Below, in pieces: positions 32,446 through 41,198 of a stretch of 64,000 bases of DNA (positions are counted from its first letter, which is position 1; every line of letters starts with the position of its first letter). A program made the translations under genes and the position numbers. Where the stretch lies: the NCBI RefSeq assembly GCF_004320525.1, contig NZ_SIHX01000004.1:310001-374000 (forward strand), read 5' to 3'. Origin of the DNA: Arthrobacter sp. S39 (GTDB lineage: Bacteria > Actinomycetota > Actinomycetes > Actinomycetales > Micrococcaceae). The notes beneath the pieces are model-generated. The model searched no databases, was not told the DNA's origin, and worked only from the letters and a program-made list of their open reading frames with translations.

Positions 32446-33818
32446 GGTCCCTCCGCAGCCGCCAGCAGTTCGGGCTCCGCCGTGGTCCCGGGCGCAGCCC
32501 AGGTCCGGCCCAGGCTGGCGGCGGCGCGCACGCCGGACAGTGCACCGTCCTCGTGGAAACCCCAGCCCAGGTAGGCTCCGGCGAAAGCCACGCGGTGGTC
32601 GCTGAGGGCGTCGATGCGCTGCTGTGCCTGCAGCGAGTCGGGGGTGTACTGGGGATGTTCGTAGACCATCCGTTCCAGGACCTGGTCATCGGCGATGAGT
32701 TCGGACTCCCCCAGGCTGACCAGGTAGGGCCGTCCGTCTGCGGGTTCAAGCCGCTGGAGCCGGGTGAGGTCGTAGCTGACCAGGACCTTGTCCGGACGGG
32801 CGTCGCAACCCGGGAGCCGGTAGTTCCAGGACGCCTTGGCGTTGGCCGCGGCGGGAAGGACAGCCGGGTCGCGGTGGAAGACAGTGTGGTTGACGGAGTA
32901 GGGCATGCCGCCCAGCGCTGCCTTCTCGTCCGGGGTGGCGTCAGCGAGGAAGCCGAGGGCCTGTGCCGGGTGCGTGGCAATCACCACGGCGTCAAAATTC
33001 TCCACGCCCTCCGCTGTGGCGACTTCCACGCCGTCGGCGTGACGCCGGACAGCCGTCACCGGCGTGCCGAGCCGGATGTCCGGCAGTGTTGCCGCGAGCT
33101 TCGCCACGTACCTCACCGAACCGCCGGTGACCGTGCGCCACTGGGGCGAACCCTTGACGCCCAGCATGCCGTGGTGCCCCAGGAAGGTAAACAGATACCG
33201 GGCAGGGTAGGACAGCGCCGTGGTGGGGTCGCAGGACCAGACGGCGCTGACCACAGGGGTCATGAAGTGCGAGATGAAATAGGGGCTGAAGCGCTCCCGC
33301 GCCAGGAACTCGCCAAGAGTCGGCTCCGGGGCGGCGGCCTTGGGGTCAACGGACGACGCCGGCACCTCCTGGATGAGCGCCCGGGCCCGGCGGTAGAAAC
33401 GCATGACTTCGACCAGCATCAGGAGGTAGCGTCCACGCAGCAAGCTCGACGGGCGCGCGATGATGCCGCGGGCGCCGTCGCGCGCCCCGGCGTATTCCAG
33501 CCCGCAGCCGTCACAGCGGACGGACATGCTCATTTCGGAATCCTGCGTTTCCACGCCCAGCTCGGCGAACAGCCGCAGCAGCGTGGGATAAGTCCGTTCG
33601 TTATGGACGATGAAGCCCGTGTCTATCCCCAGGGCAGGGCCGTCCTGCTGGGGGACGCTGTGTGTATGCGCGTGGCCGCCCAGCCGGGTATCCGCTTCGA
33701 AGAGGGTGACATTGTCATGCCGGTTAAGGACATACCCCGCCGTGAGCCCGGCCACGCCGCTGCCAATGACCGCTACGCGGCGGCTGGCGCTCCCGGCGTT
33801 GTTCCCTGCGATTGACAC
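32442..33818 (-). CDS. NAD(P)/FAD-dependent oxidoreductase of a lipid-modification operon
   Basis: 458 residues. A flavin amine oxidase-like protein with the dinucleotide-binding motif VAVIGSGVAGLTAGYVLNRH near the N-terminus, IDTGFIVHNERTYPTLLRLF, SHFMTPVVSAVWSCDP, and a C-terminal FAGAYLGWGFHEDG that completes the FAD site. It heads the operon with DUF1365 and a CFA-synthase-like enzyme. By analogy with furan-fatty-acid loci, where an oxidase of this type acts on methylated acyl chains, it may desaturate or oxidise a lipid tail; this is inferred from family and position. Divergent from a LysR regulator gene 242 bp away. Confidence 0.92.
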   Translation of the reverse strand: MSIAGNNAGSASRRVAVIGSGVAGLTAGYVLNRHDNVTLFEADTRLGGHAHTHSVPQQDGPALGIDTGFIVHNERTYPTLLRLFAELGVETQDSEMSMSVRCDGCGLEYAGARDGARGIIARPSSLLRGRYLLMLVEVMRFYRRARALIQEVPASSVDPKAAAPEPTLGEFLARERFSPYFISHFMTPVVSAVWSCDPTTALSYPARYLFTFLGHHGMLGVKGSPQWRTVTGGSVRYVAKLAATLPDIRLGTPVTAVRRHADGVEVATAEGVENFDAVVIATHPAQALGFLADATPDEKAALGGMPYSVNHTVFHRDPAVLPAAANAKASWNYRLPGCDARPDKVLVSYDLTRLQRLEPADGRPYLVSLGESELIADDQVLERMVYEHPQYTPDSLQAQQRIDALSDHRVAFAGAYLGWGFHEDGALSGVRAAASLGRTWAAPGTTAEPELLAAAEGP

Positions 33819-34060
33819 TGATCTGCTCCTGTTGCTCGGACTCGTTCTGCGTTTTGTGCAAACTTTCTAGGGGCAATTCGTCACCGTTGGGCCTCCGGAT
33901 GAGTGTTTTCCCAAGAATCTTTGCTGATCCCGATTCTCCAGTGCCGGCGGGTCGGGGACCGGCGCGACATACCGGCGGTATTCGTTCGTGTGCCAGAATG
34001 AAGCGGGCCGCCCAGACCCGGAACACCTCGGTACTTCCGGCCCTGATCTGAAGGACAGCG

Positions 34061-34978
34061 TTGGTAAATCCGGTACACCTGAAGACACTCCTCGAAGTGA
34101 CGCGGCTCGGCTCGTTTGCGGCGGCCGCCGCACGCCTGGGCTACACGGCATCGGCGGTGTCCCAGCAGATGTCCGCCCTTGAACGGGACACGGGCGTGGT
34201 TCTTTTCGAGCGCTCGGCCCGCAGTGTGGTTCCCACCGAAGCCGCCGAGGTGATGACCCGGCACGCCGCCAAGGTGCTCACGGACATCGAGGCGCTGATG
34301 GCCGCCGCTTCGAAAACGCAGGACAGCACCAGCCAGGAACTGAGGCTGGGAATCTTTCCCAGCCTGGCCACCTACGTCCTGCCCCGGATCCTTAAGAACC
34401 CTGCGTGGAAGAACCTGGGAATCGACCTGCGGGTCTCAGTGGCGGAACCGTCCCAGACCATCCAGGGACTGCGCACCGGCGGGGAGCTGGATGTGGCGCT
34501 GGTCTTCCAGGTGGGCCAGTCCGGGCTGGCCTGGCCGCACACCATCAACCGGCAGTGGATCGGGGACGACAACTTCCGCGTTGTGCTTCCTGCCGGCTGG
34601 GGGTTCCGCTCCGACGCCAAGGTCGCCGCGGACCACTTGTCCGAGATGCCGTGGATCATGCACCATCCAGGAAGCCCCGACGCCATGGTGATCGAGCGGC
34701 TCTTCGCCAGCTGCAACCTGCACCCGCGGGTAGTGGCCTACAGTGACGATTTCCATGCCAGCCTGGAGATGGCGGCCGGCGGACTGGGCGCCGCGCTGGT
34801 GCCTGAGCTCGCGCTGCGGCACCGCCCGGCCGGGGTGGTGGTGCTGGATGTTCCGGAGATCAGGCTGGCCCGCAACGTTTTTGCGCTTCTGATCAACGAG
34901 AAGAAAACGGCACGCGTGCAGCTGTTCGTGGACCTGCTGGCCGAAACATTCGCGGGCCTGGGGACAACAGGCAATTAG
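34061..34978 (+). CDS. LysR-family transcriptional regulator
   Basis: 305 residues from a TTG start at 34061 with GAAGGAC upstream. The N-terminal winged helix (HLKTLLEVTRLGSFAAAAAR, LGYTASAVSQQMSALE, GVVLFERSARSVVPTEAAE) and a C-terminal substrate-binding domain (LRLGIFPSLATYVLPRIL, LDVALVFQ, AGGLGAALVPELALR) are complete. The effector is unknown. LysR proteins often control the divergent neighbour, here the lipid-modification operon starting at 33818, which is a plausible target. Confidence 0.92.
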   Translation: MVNPVHLKTLLEVTRLGSFAAAAARLGYTASAVSQQMSALERDTGVVLFERSARSVVPTEAAEVMTRHAAKVLTDIEALMAAASKTQDSTSQELRLGIFPSLATYVLPRILKNPAWKNLGIDLRVSVAEPSQTIQGLRTGGELDVALVFQVGQSGLAWPHTINRQWIGDDNFRVVLPAGWGFRSDAKVAADHLSEMPWIMHHPGSPDAMVIERLFASCNLHPRVVAYSDDFHASLEMAAGGLGAALVPELALRHRPAGVVVLDVPEIRLARNVFALLINEKKTARVQLFVDLLAETFAGLGTTGN

Positions 34979-35024
34979 AGCCGAATGCTTGGAACGGACC
35001 GCTTGACGGGTCTATGTTGAAGAT

Positions 35025-35531
35025 ATGAACAGGGTAGCGAGCCAGCACTTTGGAGAAATCGAGCTCAACCACGGCGAGGATCACAACATCGCCGCCAAAC
35101 ATGAGCTGGGTGGCACCACTCTGGAACTCGACCTGAATATCAACGCGCATGACCATTTTGACGAAGCGGCCATGCACAAGGTGGACTACCGGCTCCGCTA
35201 CCTCCCCGAGCTCGTTGACGAGGTCCGGGACATGATCGCCGAAGAACTCGAGCAGGAGGGCACCAGCCCGCAGGAGTATCTCCGCTTCCACTGCAACGCC
35301 CTGAAGGATGAGCACCTCAAGAAGGTCTTCGGCGTCGAGGACCGCAGCGAACTGACCAATGCGGTGTTCCTGAAAGCCCTGAAACTCGGCCACGTCGGCA
35401 TCTATCCCGGCCAGCCGGAGCGCTACTTCGTCCTTGATTTCACGCTGGGCTCGCACTTCACGGACGAGGTCCTGGTGGTATCTGCCGACGAGGACGGCGT
35501 GGTCGACGACGAAATCCTCTGGGAATCCTGA
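35025..35531 (+). CDS. DUF2004-type hypothetical protein
   Basis: 168 residues, acidic and soluble, with no signal or membrane segment. Conserved-looking blocks are HFGEIELNHGEDHNIAAKHE, TLELDLNINAHDHFDEAAM and YFVLDFTLGSHFTDEVLVVS. I believe this belongs to the DUF2004 group common in Arthrobacter; function is unknown. It follows the LysR gene by 46 bp on the same strand but probably has its own promoter. A repeat-and-hairpin cluster separates it from convergent metE. Confidence 0.75.
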   Translation: MNRVASQHFGEIELNHGEDHNIAAKHELGGTTLELDLNINAHDHFDEAAMHKVDYRLRYLPELVDEVRDMIAEELEQEGTSPQEYLRFHCNALKDEHLKKVFGVEDRSELTNAVFLKALKLGHVGIYPGQPERYFVLDFTLGSHFTDEVLVVSADEDGVVDDEILWES

Positions 35532-35538
35532 CCCTGCC

Positions 35539-35560
35539 GGTGGTTGAGCCTGTCGAAACC
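35539..35560 (+). repeat. intergenic repeat, copy 1
   Basis: GGTGGTTGAGCCTGTCGAAACC, 22 bp, differs from the copy at 35646 by one base. The GGTTGAGCTTGTCGAAACC unit is a familiar interspersed repeat of Arthrobacter-type genomes; only the local copies can be seen here. Confidence 0.85.
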
Positions 35561-35562
35561 TG

Positions 35563-35584
35563 GATCTCGACAAGCTCGATCACC
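35563..35584 (-). repeat. intergenic repeat, diverged inverted copy
   Basis: GATCTCGACAAGCTCGATCACC is an imperfect reverse complement of the repeat at 35646, so it can pair with copy 1 to make a stem-loop beyond the DUF2004 stop codon. Confidence 0.65.
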
Positions 35585-35601
35585 GATTCTCTTAAAGCCC
35601 G

Positions 35602-35636
35602 ACGGCGGCCGGTCACCTGAGGTGACCGGCCGCCGT
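35602..35636. terminator. bidirectional terminator hairpin between DUF2004 gene and metE
   Basis: A perfect 16-bp stem (ACGGCGGCCGGTCACC / GGTGACCGGCCGCCGT) with a TGA loop, followed by TTGTT, between two convergent genes. Confidence 0.8.
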
Positions 35637-35645
35637 TGTTAGCTC

Positions 35646-35667
35646 GGTGGTTGAGCTTGTCGAAACC
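35646..35667 (+). repeat. intergenic repeat, copy 2 abutting the metE stop codon
   Basis: GGTGGTTGAGCTTGTCGAAACC ends directly before the TAA stop (35668-35670) of metE. Same unit and orientation as copy 1 at 35539; the hairpin lies between the two copies. Confidence 0.85.
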
Positions 35668-37998
35668 TTACTTGGCCGCCTGCAGCAGGCTGGCGCGGAC
35701 CGTCTTGGTGGCCTTGACCAGGTTGCGCAGGGACTCTTCGGTCTCGGCGTAGCCGCGGGTCTTCAGGCCGCAGTCCGGGTTGACCCAGAGCTGGCGGGAC
35801 GGGACGTGCTTGACAGCGGTGCTGAGCAGTTCGGTGACTTCCTGCTCGCCCGGGACGCGCGGCGAGTGGATGTCGTAGACGCCCGGGCCCACGCCGCGGC
35901 CGAAGCCGTGGGTCTCGAGGTCGTGGACAACCTCCATGCGTGAACGTGCGGCCTCGATGGAGGTCACGTCGGCGTCCAGTCCGTCGATGGCGTCGATGAT
36001 GGCGCCGAATTCGGAGTAGCACAGGTGGGTGTGGATCTGGGTGGCGTCGGCAGCACCGGCGGTGGAGAGGCGGAACGAGTTCACGGACCAGTCCAGGTAG
36101 GAGGCCTGGTCGGCCTTGCGCAGCGGCAGGAGCTCGCGGAGGGCGGGCTCGTCCACCTGGATGACCTTGATTCCGGCGGCTTCGAGGTCGGCGATCTCGT
36201 CGCGCAGTGCCAGGCCAACCTGGTTGGCGGTCTCGCCCAGCGGCTGGTCGTCGCGGACGAAGGACCAGGCCAGGATGGTGACCGGGCCGGTAAGCATGCC
36301 CTTCATCGGCTTGTTGGTCAGGGACTGTGCGTACTTGGCCCACTCAACCGTGATGGGGGCGCTGCGCGTGACGTCGCCCCAGAGGATGGACGGACGCGTG
36401 CAGCGGGAGCCGTAGGACTGGACCCAGCCGTGGACCGTGACGTCGAAACCTTCGAGGTTCTCGGCGAAGTACTGGACCATGTCGTTGCGCTCGGGCTCGC
36501 CGTGCACCAGGACGTCGTAGCCGAGCTCTTCCTGCAGCTCCACAACGCGCTTGATCTCATCCTTCATGAGCTGCTCGTACTGCTCGTTGGTGAGGTCGCC
36601 CTTGTTGTTGCGGGCACGGGCCGAACGGATCTCGGAGGTCTGCGGGAAGGAGCCGATGGTGGTGGTGGGCAGCGGCGGCAGGTGCAGCGCCTCTTCCTGG
36701 GCGGCTTCGCGGACCGAGTACTCGGAGCGGTTGAAGTCGGCCGGGGTCAGCGCTGCGGTGCGTGCCCGGACGTCGGCGCGCTGGACGCCTTCGGCAGCGG
36801 CGCGGTTGGCGATGATGCGGGTGGCCTCATCGATGGCCGGCTGCACGGCGGCCGCGTCGGTCAGGACACCGGCCAGCGTAACAACTTCAACGGCCTTCTG
36901 GTCAGCGAAGGCCAGCCAGCTGCGGAGCTGCTCGGACAGCTGAACCTCTTCGTCAACGTCGTGCGGGACGTGCTGGGTGGAAGTGGAGGTGCTGATGGCC
37001 AGCTTGGCCACGGACTTCTTCAGCTCGGCGATCTTGTCCGCAGATGCCTGCAGGTCGTTCCGCCAGATGTTGTGGCCGTCCACGACGCCGGCAACCAGGG
37101 TCTTGTTGCCCAGTGCTGCAAGTGCGGCTGCGGAGGGGACGGCGCCCTTGAAGACGTCGATGTGCAGGGCGTCGATGTTGGTGGCTGCGAGGGTTCCGAG
37201 CTGGCCGTTCAGCGCTCCGTAAGGGGTGGAGACGAACAGCTGCGGGCGGGCGGCAACTGCGGACAGGACCTCGTAGCTGCGGGCGACGGCGGCCTGGATC
37301 TCCTCGGCAGAGGTGTCCTGGTCAACCACCAGGGCAGGCTCGTCCAGCTGGACCCAGCTGGCGCCGGCTGCGGCCAGCTTCTCCAGCAGGGCGGCGTAGA
37401 CCGGCAGGACGTCCTCGAGGCGGGACAGCGGGCTGAAGCCGGCGGGGGCGTCGTCGGAAGCCTTGCTCAGGAGCAGGAACGTGACCGGACCCACGATGTA
37501 CGGGCGGGTTTCCACACCGTTGGCGAGGGCGTATTCGAATTCCTCAACGATGCGGTTGGAGGTCAGCGCGAAGTTGGTCTCCGGGCCGATTTCCGGCACG
37601 AGGTAGTGGTAGTTCGTGTCGAACCACTTGGTCATTTCCAGCGGCTGCTCGTCCTTGGTGCCGCGGGCCAGGGTGAAGTAGCCGTCGATGTCGAGCTGGC
37701 CTTCGGCGTTGAGCAGGTTGCCGAAGCGGGCCGGCACGGCACCGAGGTGGGCGGCGGCGTCGAGGACCTGGTCGTAGTAGGAGAAGGTGCCCGGTACGGC
37801 GGCTGCTTCGGTCAGGCCCAGGCCCTGGAGGCGCTTGGCGGTGCCCAGCTGGATCTCCTTGGCGGCGGTGTCAAGGGCTGCGGCGTCGATTTTGCCGGCC
37901 CAGTAGGCCTCGATGGCCTTCTTCAGTTCGCGGCGGCGGCCGATGCGCGGGTAGCCGAGAATCGAGGCAGACGGGAAGGGAGTGATCTGTTCAGTCAT
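35668..37998 (-). CDS. metE: cobalamin-independent methionine synthase MetE
   Basis: 776 residues, full length. Transfers a methyl group from 5-methyltetrahydrofolate triglutamate to homocysteine. Both halves of the double barrel are present: N-terminal ASILGYPRIGRRRELKKAIE and QLDEPALVVDQ; C-terminal TTTIGSFPQTSEIR, LVHGEPERNDMVQYF, the zinc ligands in IHTHLCYSEF (His and Cys) and NPDCGLKTRGYAE (Cys), and IQVDEPALRELLPL. Downstream of metF in the same direction (66-bp gap), so substrate production and use are probably co-expressed. No SAM or B12 riboswitch is visible upstream. Confidence 0.97.
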   Translation of the reverse strand: MTEQITPFPSASILGYPRIGRRRELKKAIEAYWAGKIDAAALDTAAKEIQLGTAKRLQGLGLTEAAAVPGTFSYYDQVLDAAAHLGAVPARFGNLLNAEGQLDIDGYFTLARGTKDEQPLEMTKWFDTNYHYLVPEIGPETNFALTSNRIVEEFEYALANGVETRPYIVGPVTFLLLSKASDDAPAGFSPLSRLEDVLPVYAALLEKLAAAGASWVQLDEPALVVDQDTSAEEIQAAVARSYEVLSAVAARPQLFVSTPYGALNGQLGTLAATNIDALHIDVFKGAVPSAAALAALGNKTLVAGVVDGHNIWRNDLQASADKIAELKKSVAKLAISTSTSTQHVPHDVDEEVQLSEQLRSWLAFADQKAVEVVTLAGVLTDAAAVQPAIDEATRIIANRAAAEGVQRADVRARTAALTPADFNRSEYSVREAAQEEALHLPPLPTTTIGSFPQTSEIRSARARNNKGDLTNEQYEQLMKDEIKRVVELQEELGYDVLVHGEPERNDMVQYFAENLEGFDVTVHGWVQSYGSRCTRPSILWGDVTRSAPITVEWAKYAQSLTNKPMKGMLTGPVTILAWSFVRDDQPLGETANQVGLALRDEIADLEAAGIKVIQVDEPALRELLPLRKADQASYLDWSVNSFRLSTAGAADATQIHTHLCYSEFGAIIDAIDGLDADVTSIEAARSRMEVVHDLETHGFGRGVGPGVYDIHSPRVPGEQEVTELLSTAVKHVPSRQLWVNPDCGLKTRGYAETEESLRNLVKATKTVRASLLQAAK

Positions 37999-38064
37999 GG
38001 AAATTCCTTAAAGTGTGTGGGGCTGTGCCTTTGAGGGCAGGGCAGTTGGTCTGAAAGTTGGGGG

Positions 38065-39030
38065 TCAGCTGGCAAGCTGGCGCCGCGCGATGGCGCTGCG
38101 GCGGCTGGCTGAGCGTGAGTGGCGCGGAAGTGCCAGTTTGTCCAGCACTTCCAGCGCGCTCTGGTGTTCGTTGAAGGTGTACAGGTGGATGCCGGGCGCA
38201 CCGGCTTCCAGCGCCGCATTGGCGAGGTCCACCGTGGCGCGGACACCGATCCGAAGCCGTTCGGCGTCGTTGTCGGCTGCGGCGAGGCGTTCCAGGAGTT
38301 CCGGGGCAGGCTCGACGCCGGCCAGCTCCGCAAGCCGTATGACGCGGCGCAGGCTGGTGAGCGGCATCACGCCGGGGATGATCGGGATGGTGACCCCGGC
38401 GCGGCGGGCCCGGGTGACCAGGTCTGCGTACTGCTCGGAGTGGAAGAAGACCTGGGTGATGGCGAAGTCCGCGCCGGAGCGCTGCTTGGCCAGCAGCACC
38501 TCGATGTCGTGTTCCTCGCTGGGCGACTCAGGGTGCTTCGTGGGGTACGCCGCTACACCGACGGCGATTTTTCCGGCACACAGCAGGGCTGAACGCCGCT
38601 GCTCCACACGGCGAATGAGGTCGATCAGGTCCTGCGCGTAGGCCAGCGAGCCTGCGGCCGGCTGTGCGCCGTCCTTGGGCTGGTCACCGCGCAGGGCCAG
38701 GATCCCGCGTACGCCGGTGTCCAGCAGTTCCCCGATGATCTCCGCCAGTTCCTGCGGTGTGTTGCCGACGCAGGTCAGGTGGGCCAGGGGCCGCAGGGTG
38801 GTTTCCTGGACCAGCCGATGGACGAGTTCGAGGGCAGTGTCCCGGTTGGAGCCGCTGGCACCATAGGTCACGGCAACGTAGTCGGGGTCGGTGGTCTCGA
38901 GCTCACGGATGGTGTTCCAGAGGGACTCTGCAGCAGCCGGCGAACGCGGCGGGAAGAGCTCATAGGAAAGTGCCACCGGGGCGGCGTCTGTGAGGTTCGG
39001 ATGGTGGTCAATAAGGCTTGGTGGTGACAT
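38065..39030 (-). CDS. metF: 5,10-methylenetetrahydrofolate reductase MetF
   Basis: 321 residues from ATG 39030 with AAGGACG upstream; in-frame codons before it are not conserved. FAD-dependent reduction of methylene-THF to methyl-THF, the methyl donor used by MetE. Motifs: SYELFPPRSPAAAESLW, VAVTYGASGSNRD, LAHLTCVGNTPQEL, ILALRGDQPKDG, FAITQVFFHSEQYADLV, IPGVMPLTSLRRVIRLAEL and GIHLYTFNE. First gene of the metF-metE unit; the 333-bp region upstream holds two strong palindromes. Confidence 0.96.
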   Translation of the reverse strand: MSPPSLIDHHPNLTDAAPVALSYELFPPRSPAAAESLWNTIRELETTDPDYVAVTYGASGSNRDTALELVHRLVQETTLRPLAHLTCVGNTPQELAEIIGELLDTGVRGILALRGDQPKDGAQPAAGSLAYAQDLIDLIRRVEQRRSALLCAGKIAVGVAAYPTKHPESPSEEHDIEVLLAKQRSGADFAITQVFFHSEQYADLVTRARRAGVTIPIIPGVMPLTSLRRVIRLAELAGVEPAPELLERLAAADNDAERLRIGVRATVDLANAALEAGAPGIHLYTFNEHQSALEVLDKLALPRHSRSASRRSAIARRQLAS

Positions 39031-39138
39031 TTGCGTCCTTGGCTTTGAACCATTGGCGGCAACCTGCGTCAGCTGTTGTGACACTATTGCCGTCAATGAA
39101 TTGAGTTTGGGGAACACGGAAGGAACTCCACTAGGACG

Positions 39139-39150
39139 CAGTCGCGACTG
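39139..39150. promoter_or_regulatory. 12-bp perfect palindrome upstream of metF
   Basis: CAGTCGCGACTG, perfectly self-complementary, about 110 bp before the metF start. Possible operator for a methionine regulator; not matched to a known motif. Confidence 0.4.
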
Positions 39151-39232
39151 TTACGCCTGGAATGAAGTTGTCCGTGAGCAAATGTCAGGCCCACATGGGG
39201 GCACCCACACCCTCCATAACGGAGGATCGCTG

Positions 39233-39254
39233 ACACGTTACCGCGGTAACTTGT
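39233..39254. promoter_or_regulatory. 22-bp palindrome upstream of metF
   Basis: A perfect 14-bp core GTTACCGCGGTAAC is extended by ACA...TGT arms with a single mismatched pair. It is about 205 bp before the metF start and 110 bp beyond the stop of the TPR protein gene. Operator function is inferred from symmetry. Confidence 0.45.
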
Positions 39255-39363
39255 TTAGAACTCTAGGAGCCCTGCGGGAAGCGTTCAAGTTCGCCACCGA
39301 ATTAAGACGCAGCTTTACGCTGTATTTCTTGGCGCCACAGAATTTTGTTCGCTGCCGTGGCGG

Positions 39364-40125
39364 CTACCAGGGCTTGTCGGGTCCCGAGCTGTAATCGCCG
39401 TCCCGCAGGTATTCGTCGCGTTCCTGCCCGTTGTTGCGTTCCAGCTGGGAGTTCCGGGCGCTCTCGTTGAGCTGCTCGAGCTGGGTCTGGCGCTGCGGGT
39501 CCGCTTCTGGAGACTCACCTTGGCCTTCGGGCTGTTGCGCTTCGCCTTTGCCGGCCTTGGCGTCCCCGGATTTCTGCCGGAGGCGGGCCTCGGCCTGCTC
39601 CAGCTTCTCCCCCGCGTCCCGGGCACCGTCCGGTGCCGCAGACTGGCCGGCGGCGGCCAGGCAGCCTTCGGGCGCCCCGTCCACCACGGCCAGCCCCTCG
39701 GCGAACAGCTTTCCCGCCGCCGTCGCGTCCTTCGCCGCCAGCCGGGCATCACCAAGCTGTTCGATGCTGAGCACAAGATTGACGCGGATGACGCACTCAT
39801 CGTCCGGTCCGGTGAGTGTGAGGGCCTCTTCGAAGTGCGCCCTCGCTGCCTCGAAGTCGCCGGCCAGGACCCGCGCGCCACCCTCCGCGAAAGGTGCCTT
39901 GTGCGGTTCGATGACATTGACAGCCCGCAGCCCCAACGCCGCAGAGCCGACGACGTCGGCGTCCCGGGTCTCAAAACCCGTGGCGGCCTGGCCCGCGAGG
40001 ACACCGAGGCTGAGCAGCTTGGCGGACAGGCAGAGCACCAACAGCACGGGCAGCGCTGACCAGAGCAGGAGGAGCCGCCGTCGCCGGCGTAATACGGCCG
40101 GCTGCGGTGAATGATCAGGATTCAT
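39364..40125 (-). CDS. membrane-anchored TPR-like protein of the MoxR/VWA operon
   Basis: 253 residues from the ATG at 40125, which overlaps the upstream VWA gene stop (ATGA). One membrane helix (LLLLWSALPVLLVLCLSAKLL) is followed by a TPR-like helical region (GGARVLAGDFEAARAHFEEA, VLSIEQLGDARLAAKDATAA) and a charged low-complexity tail rich in Gln/Glu/Lys. In Bat-type operons a TPR protein (BatC-like) follows the VWA proteins, as here. Specific function unknown. Last gene of the operon. Confidence 0.8.
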   Translation of the reverse strand: MNPDHSPQPAVLRRRRRLLLLWSALPVLLVLCLSAKLLSLGVLAGQAATGFETRDADVVGSAALGLRAVNVIEPHKAPFAEGGARVLAGDFEAARAHFEEALTLTGPDDECVIRVNLVLSIEQLGDARLAAKDATAAGKLFAEGLAVVDGAPEGCLAAAGQSAAPDGARDAGEKLEQAEARLRQKSGDAKAGKGEAQQPEGQGESPEADPQRQTQLEQLNESARNSQLERNNGQERDEYLRDGDYSSGPDKPW

Positions 40126-41198
40126 TTCGAGGCCCCCTGCGCAGGCCGGCGGTCGCGGCCGGACCGCGGACTTGCCGGCCCGGCATGACTCAGCGGCCGG
40201 AGTTCCCGCAACTGCCGCAGTACCAGCACCGCTTCCCTGAGGGCCAGCGCGAACGCCCCGGCCGCCAGGATCCAATACAGTTCCGTCCGTCCTTCGAGGC
40301 TGCCGTCCCCTTCCCCGCGCTGCAGGGAGCCGGGATCGGCGTCCTGAAGCATCGGCGCGGCCGCGTCCCCAGCCGAGCGGTGCACATAAGGCACGCCCAG
40401 GTCGTCGGCGATCTTCCGGAGCTGGTCTTCGTCGATGAGGGAGAGTGCGTCCCGTCCGGCACCGCCGCTGCGGTCCGGGATGTAGCCGGCGTCTTCGTCG
40501 GGGCCGGGCCCGGTGTTGTCCTTCATCCGTCCCCCCTCGGCTGTCCCGTAGCCCAGGACTGCTCCCCCGGTGACCAGGCCCGCGTCCATCCGCATCGGTG
40601 CCGGGGCTTTTCCGCTGGTCTGTTCCCCGTCTCCGAGATAGAAGACGATCCGGGGCCGCTCCGGGTGGGCCTCGCGTGCCGCCCGGAGCCGCCCATCCAG
40701 GACCTTGGCCGCCACGGTGACGCTGCTTCCCTTGGAGTAGGCGGCCACCTGGGGTTCCAGCACGGTGACCAGGGTGTCCAGTGCCGATGTGTCGGTGGTC
40801 AGCGGCATGCGGACGGCAGTGTTGGTGTCAAAGGTGATCAGCGAAAAGCGCGCACCGGCCAGCTCTTCGGCGATGGCCATAATGTCCGCCCGTGCTCCCT
40901 CCAGCCGCGGCCGGGAGTCCCCGTAGTCCTCGGCGGCGATGCTGCTGGTGGTGTCCACCACGAAGAAAACGTTCAGGTCCGCCGTCGCCGCCTGGGCGCT
41001 TCCGCCCGGGATTCCCGGCCGGAGTGCCGCTCCAATAACGAGCAGCGCCAGAAGGCCGCGGAGCAGCCAGTCGCGGCCTAACCCTGGCCCCCCGCCGGGG
41101 TGTTGCAGGGCCCTGACGAGCTGCCAACCGAGGAACACCACGACGGCGGTGACCAGCGGCAGCATGATCCATGCCGGCAGGACGGGTTGGATCGTCAT
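40122..41198 (-). CDS. VWA-domain membrane protein (second)
   Basis: 358 residues. Two N-terminal membrane helices (WIMLPLVTAVVVFLGWQLV, WLLRGLLALLVIGAALRPG), a VWA domain (about 75-270) and a C-terminal helix (LYWILAAGAFALALREAVLV). The metal-ion-dependent adhesion site is DTTSS, i.e. D-x-T-x-S instead of the usual D-x-S-x-S, followed by LITFDTN and FYLGDGEQT. Likely a BatB-like partner of the VWA protein encoded just upstream; the two overlap by 4 nt. Confidence 0.88.
   Translation of the reverse strand: MTIQPVLPAWIMLPLVTAVVVFLGWQLVRALQHPGGGPGLGRDWLLRGLLALLVIGAALRPGIPGGSAQAATADLNVFFVVDTTSSIAAEDYGDSRPRLEGARADIMAIAEELAGARFSLITFDTNTAVRMPLTTDTSALDTLVTVLEPQVAAYSKGSSVTVAAKVLDGRLRAAREAHPERPRIVFYLGDGEQTSGKAPAPMRMDAGLVTGGAVLGYGTAEGGRMKDNTGPGPDEDAGYIPDRSGGAGRDALSLIDEDQLRKIADDLGVPYVHRSAGDAAAPMLQDADPGSLQRGEGDGSLEGRTELYWILAAGAFALALREAVLVLRQLRELRPLSHAGPASPRSGRDRRPAQGASK

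Larger units (their letters stand above)
39031..39363. other. intergenic region upstream of metF, no gene seen
   Basis: 333 bp between metF and the stop of the TPR protein gene. No supported frame. It contains two palindromes (39139-39150 and 39233-39254) and presumably the metF promoter and an unusually long leader. Confidence 0.55.

Noticed and set aside
36025..38034. A 669-residue open frame opposite metE
   Set aside because: Antisense shadow of metE with repetitive Gly/Val/Asp composition; no recognisable domain.
37999..39363. SAM or cobalamin riboswitch upstream of metE/metF
   Set aside because: No B12 box or SAM aptamer core is visible in either gap; only palindromes are present.
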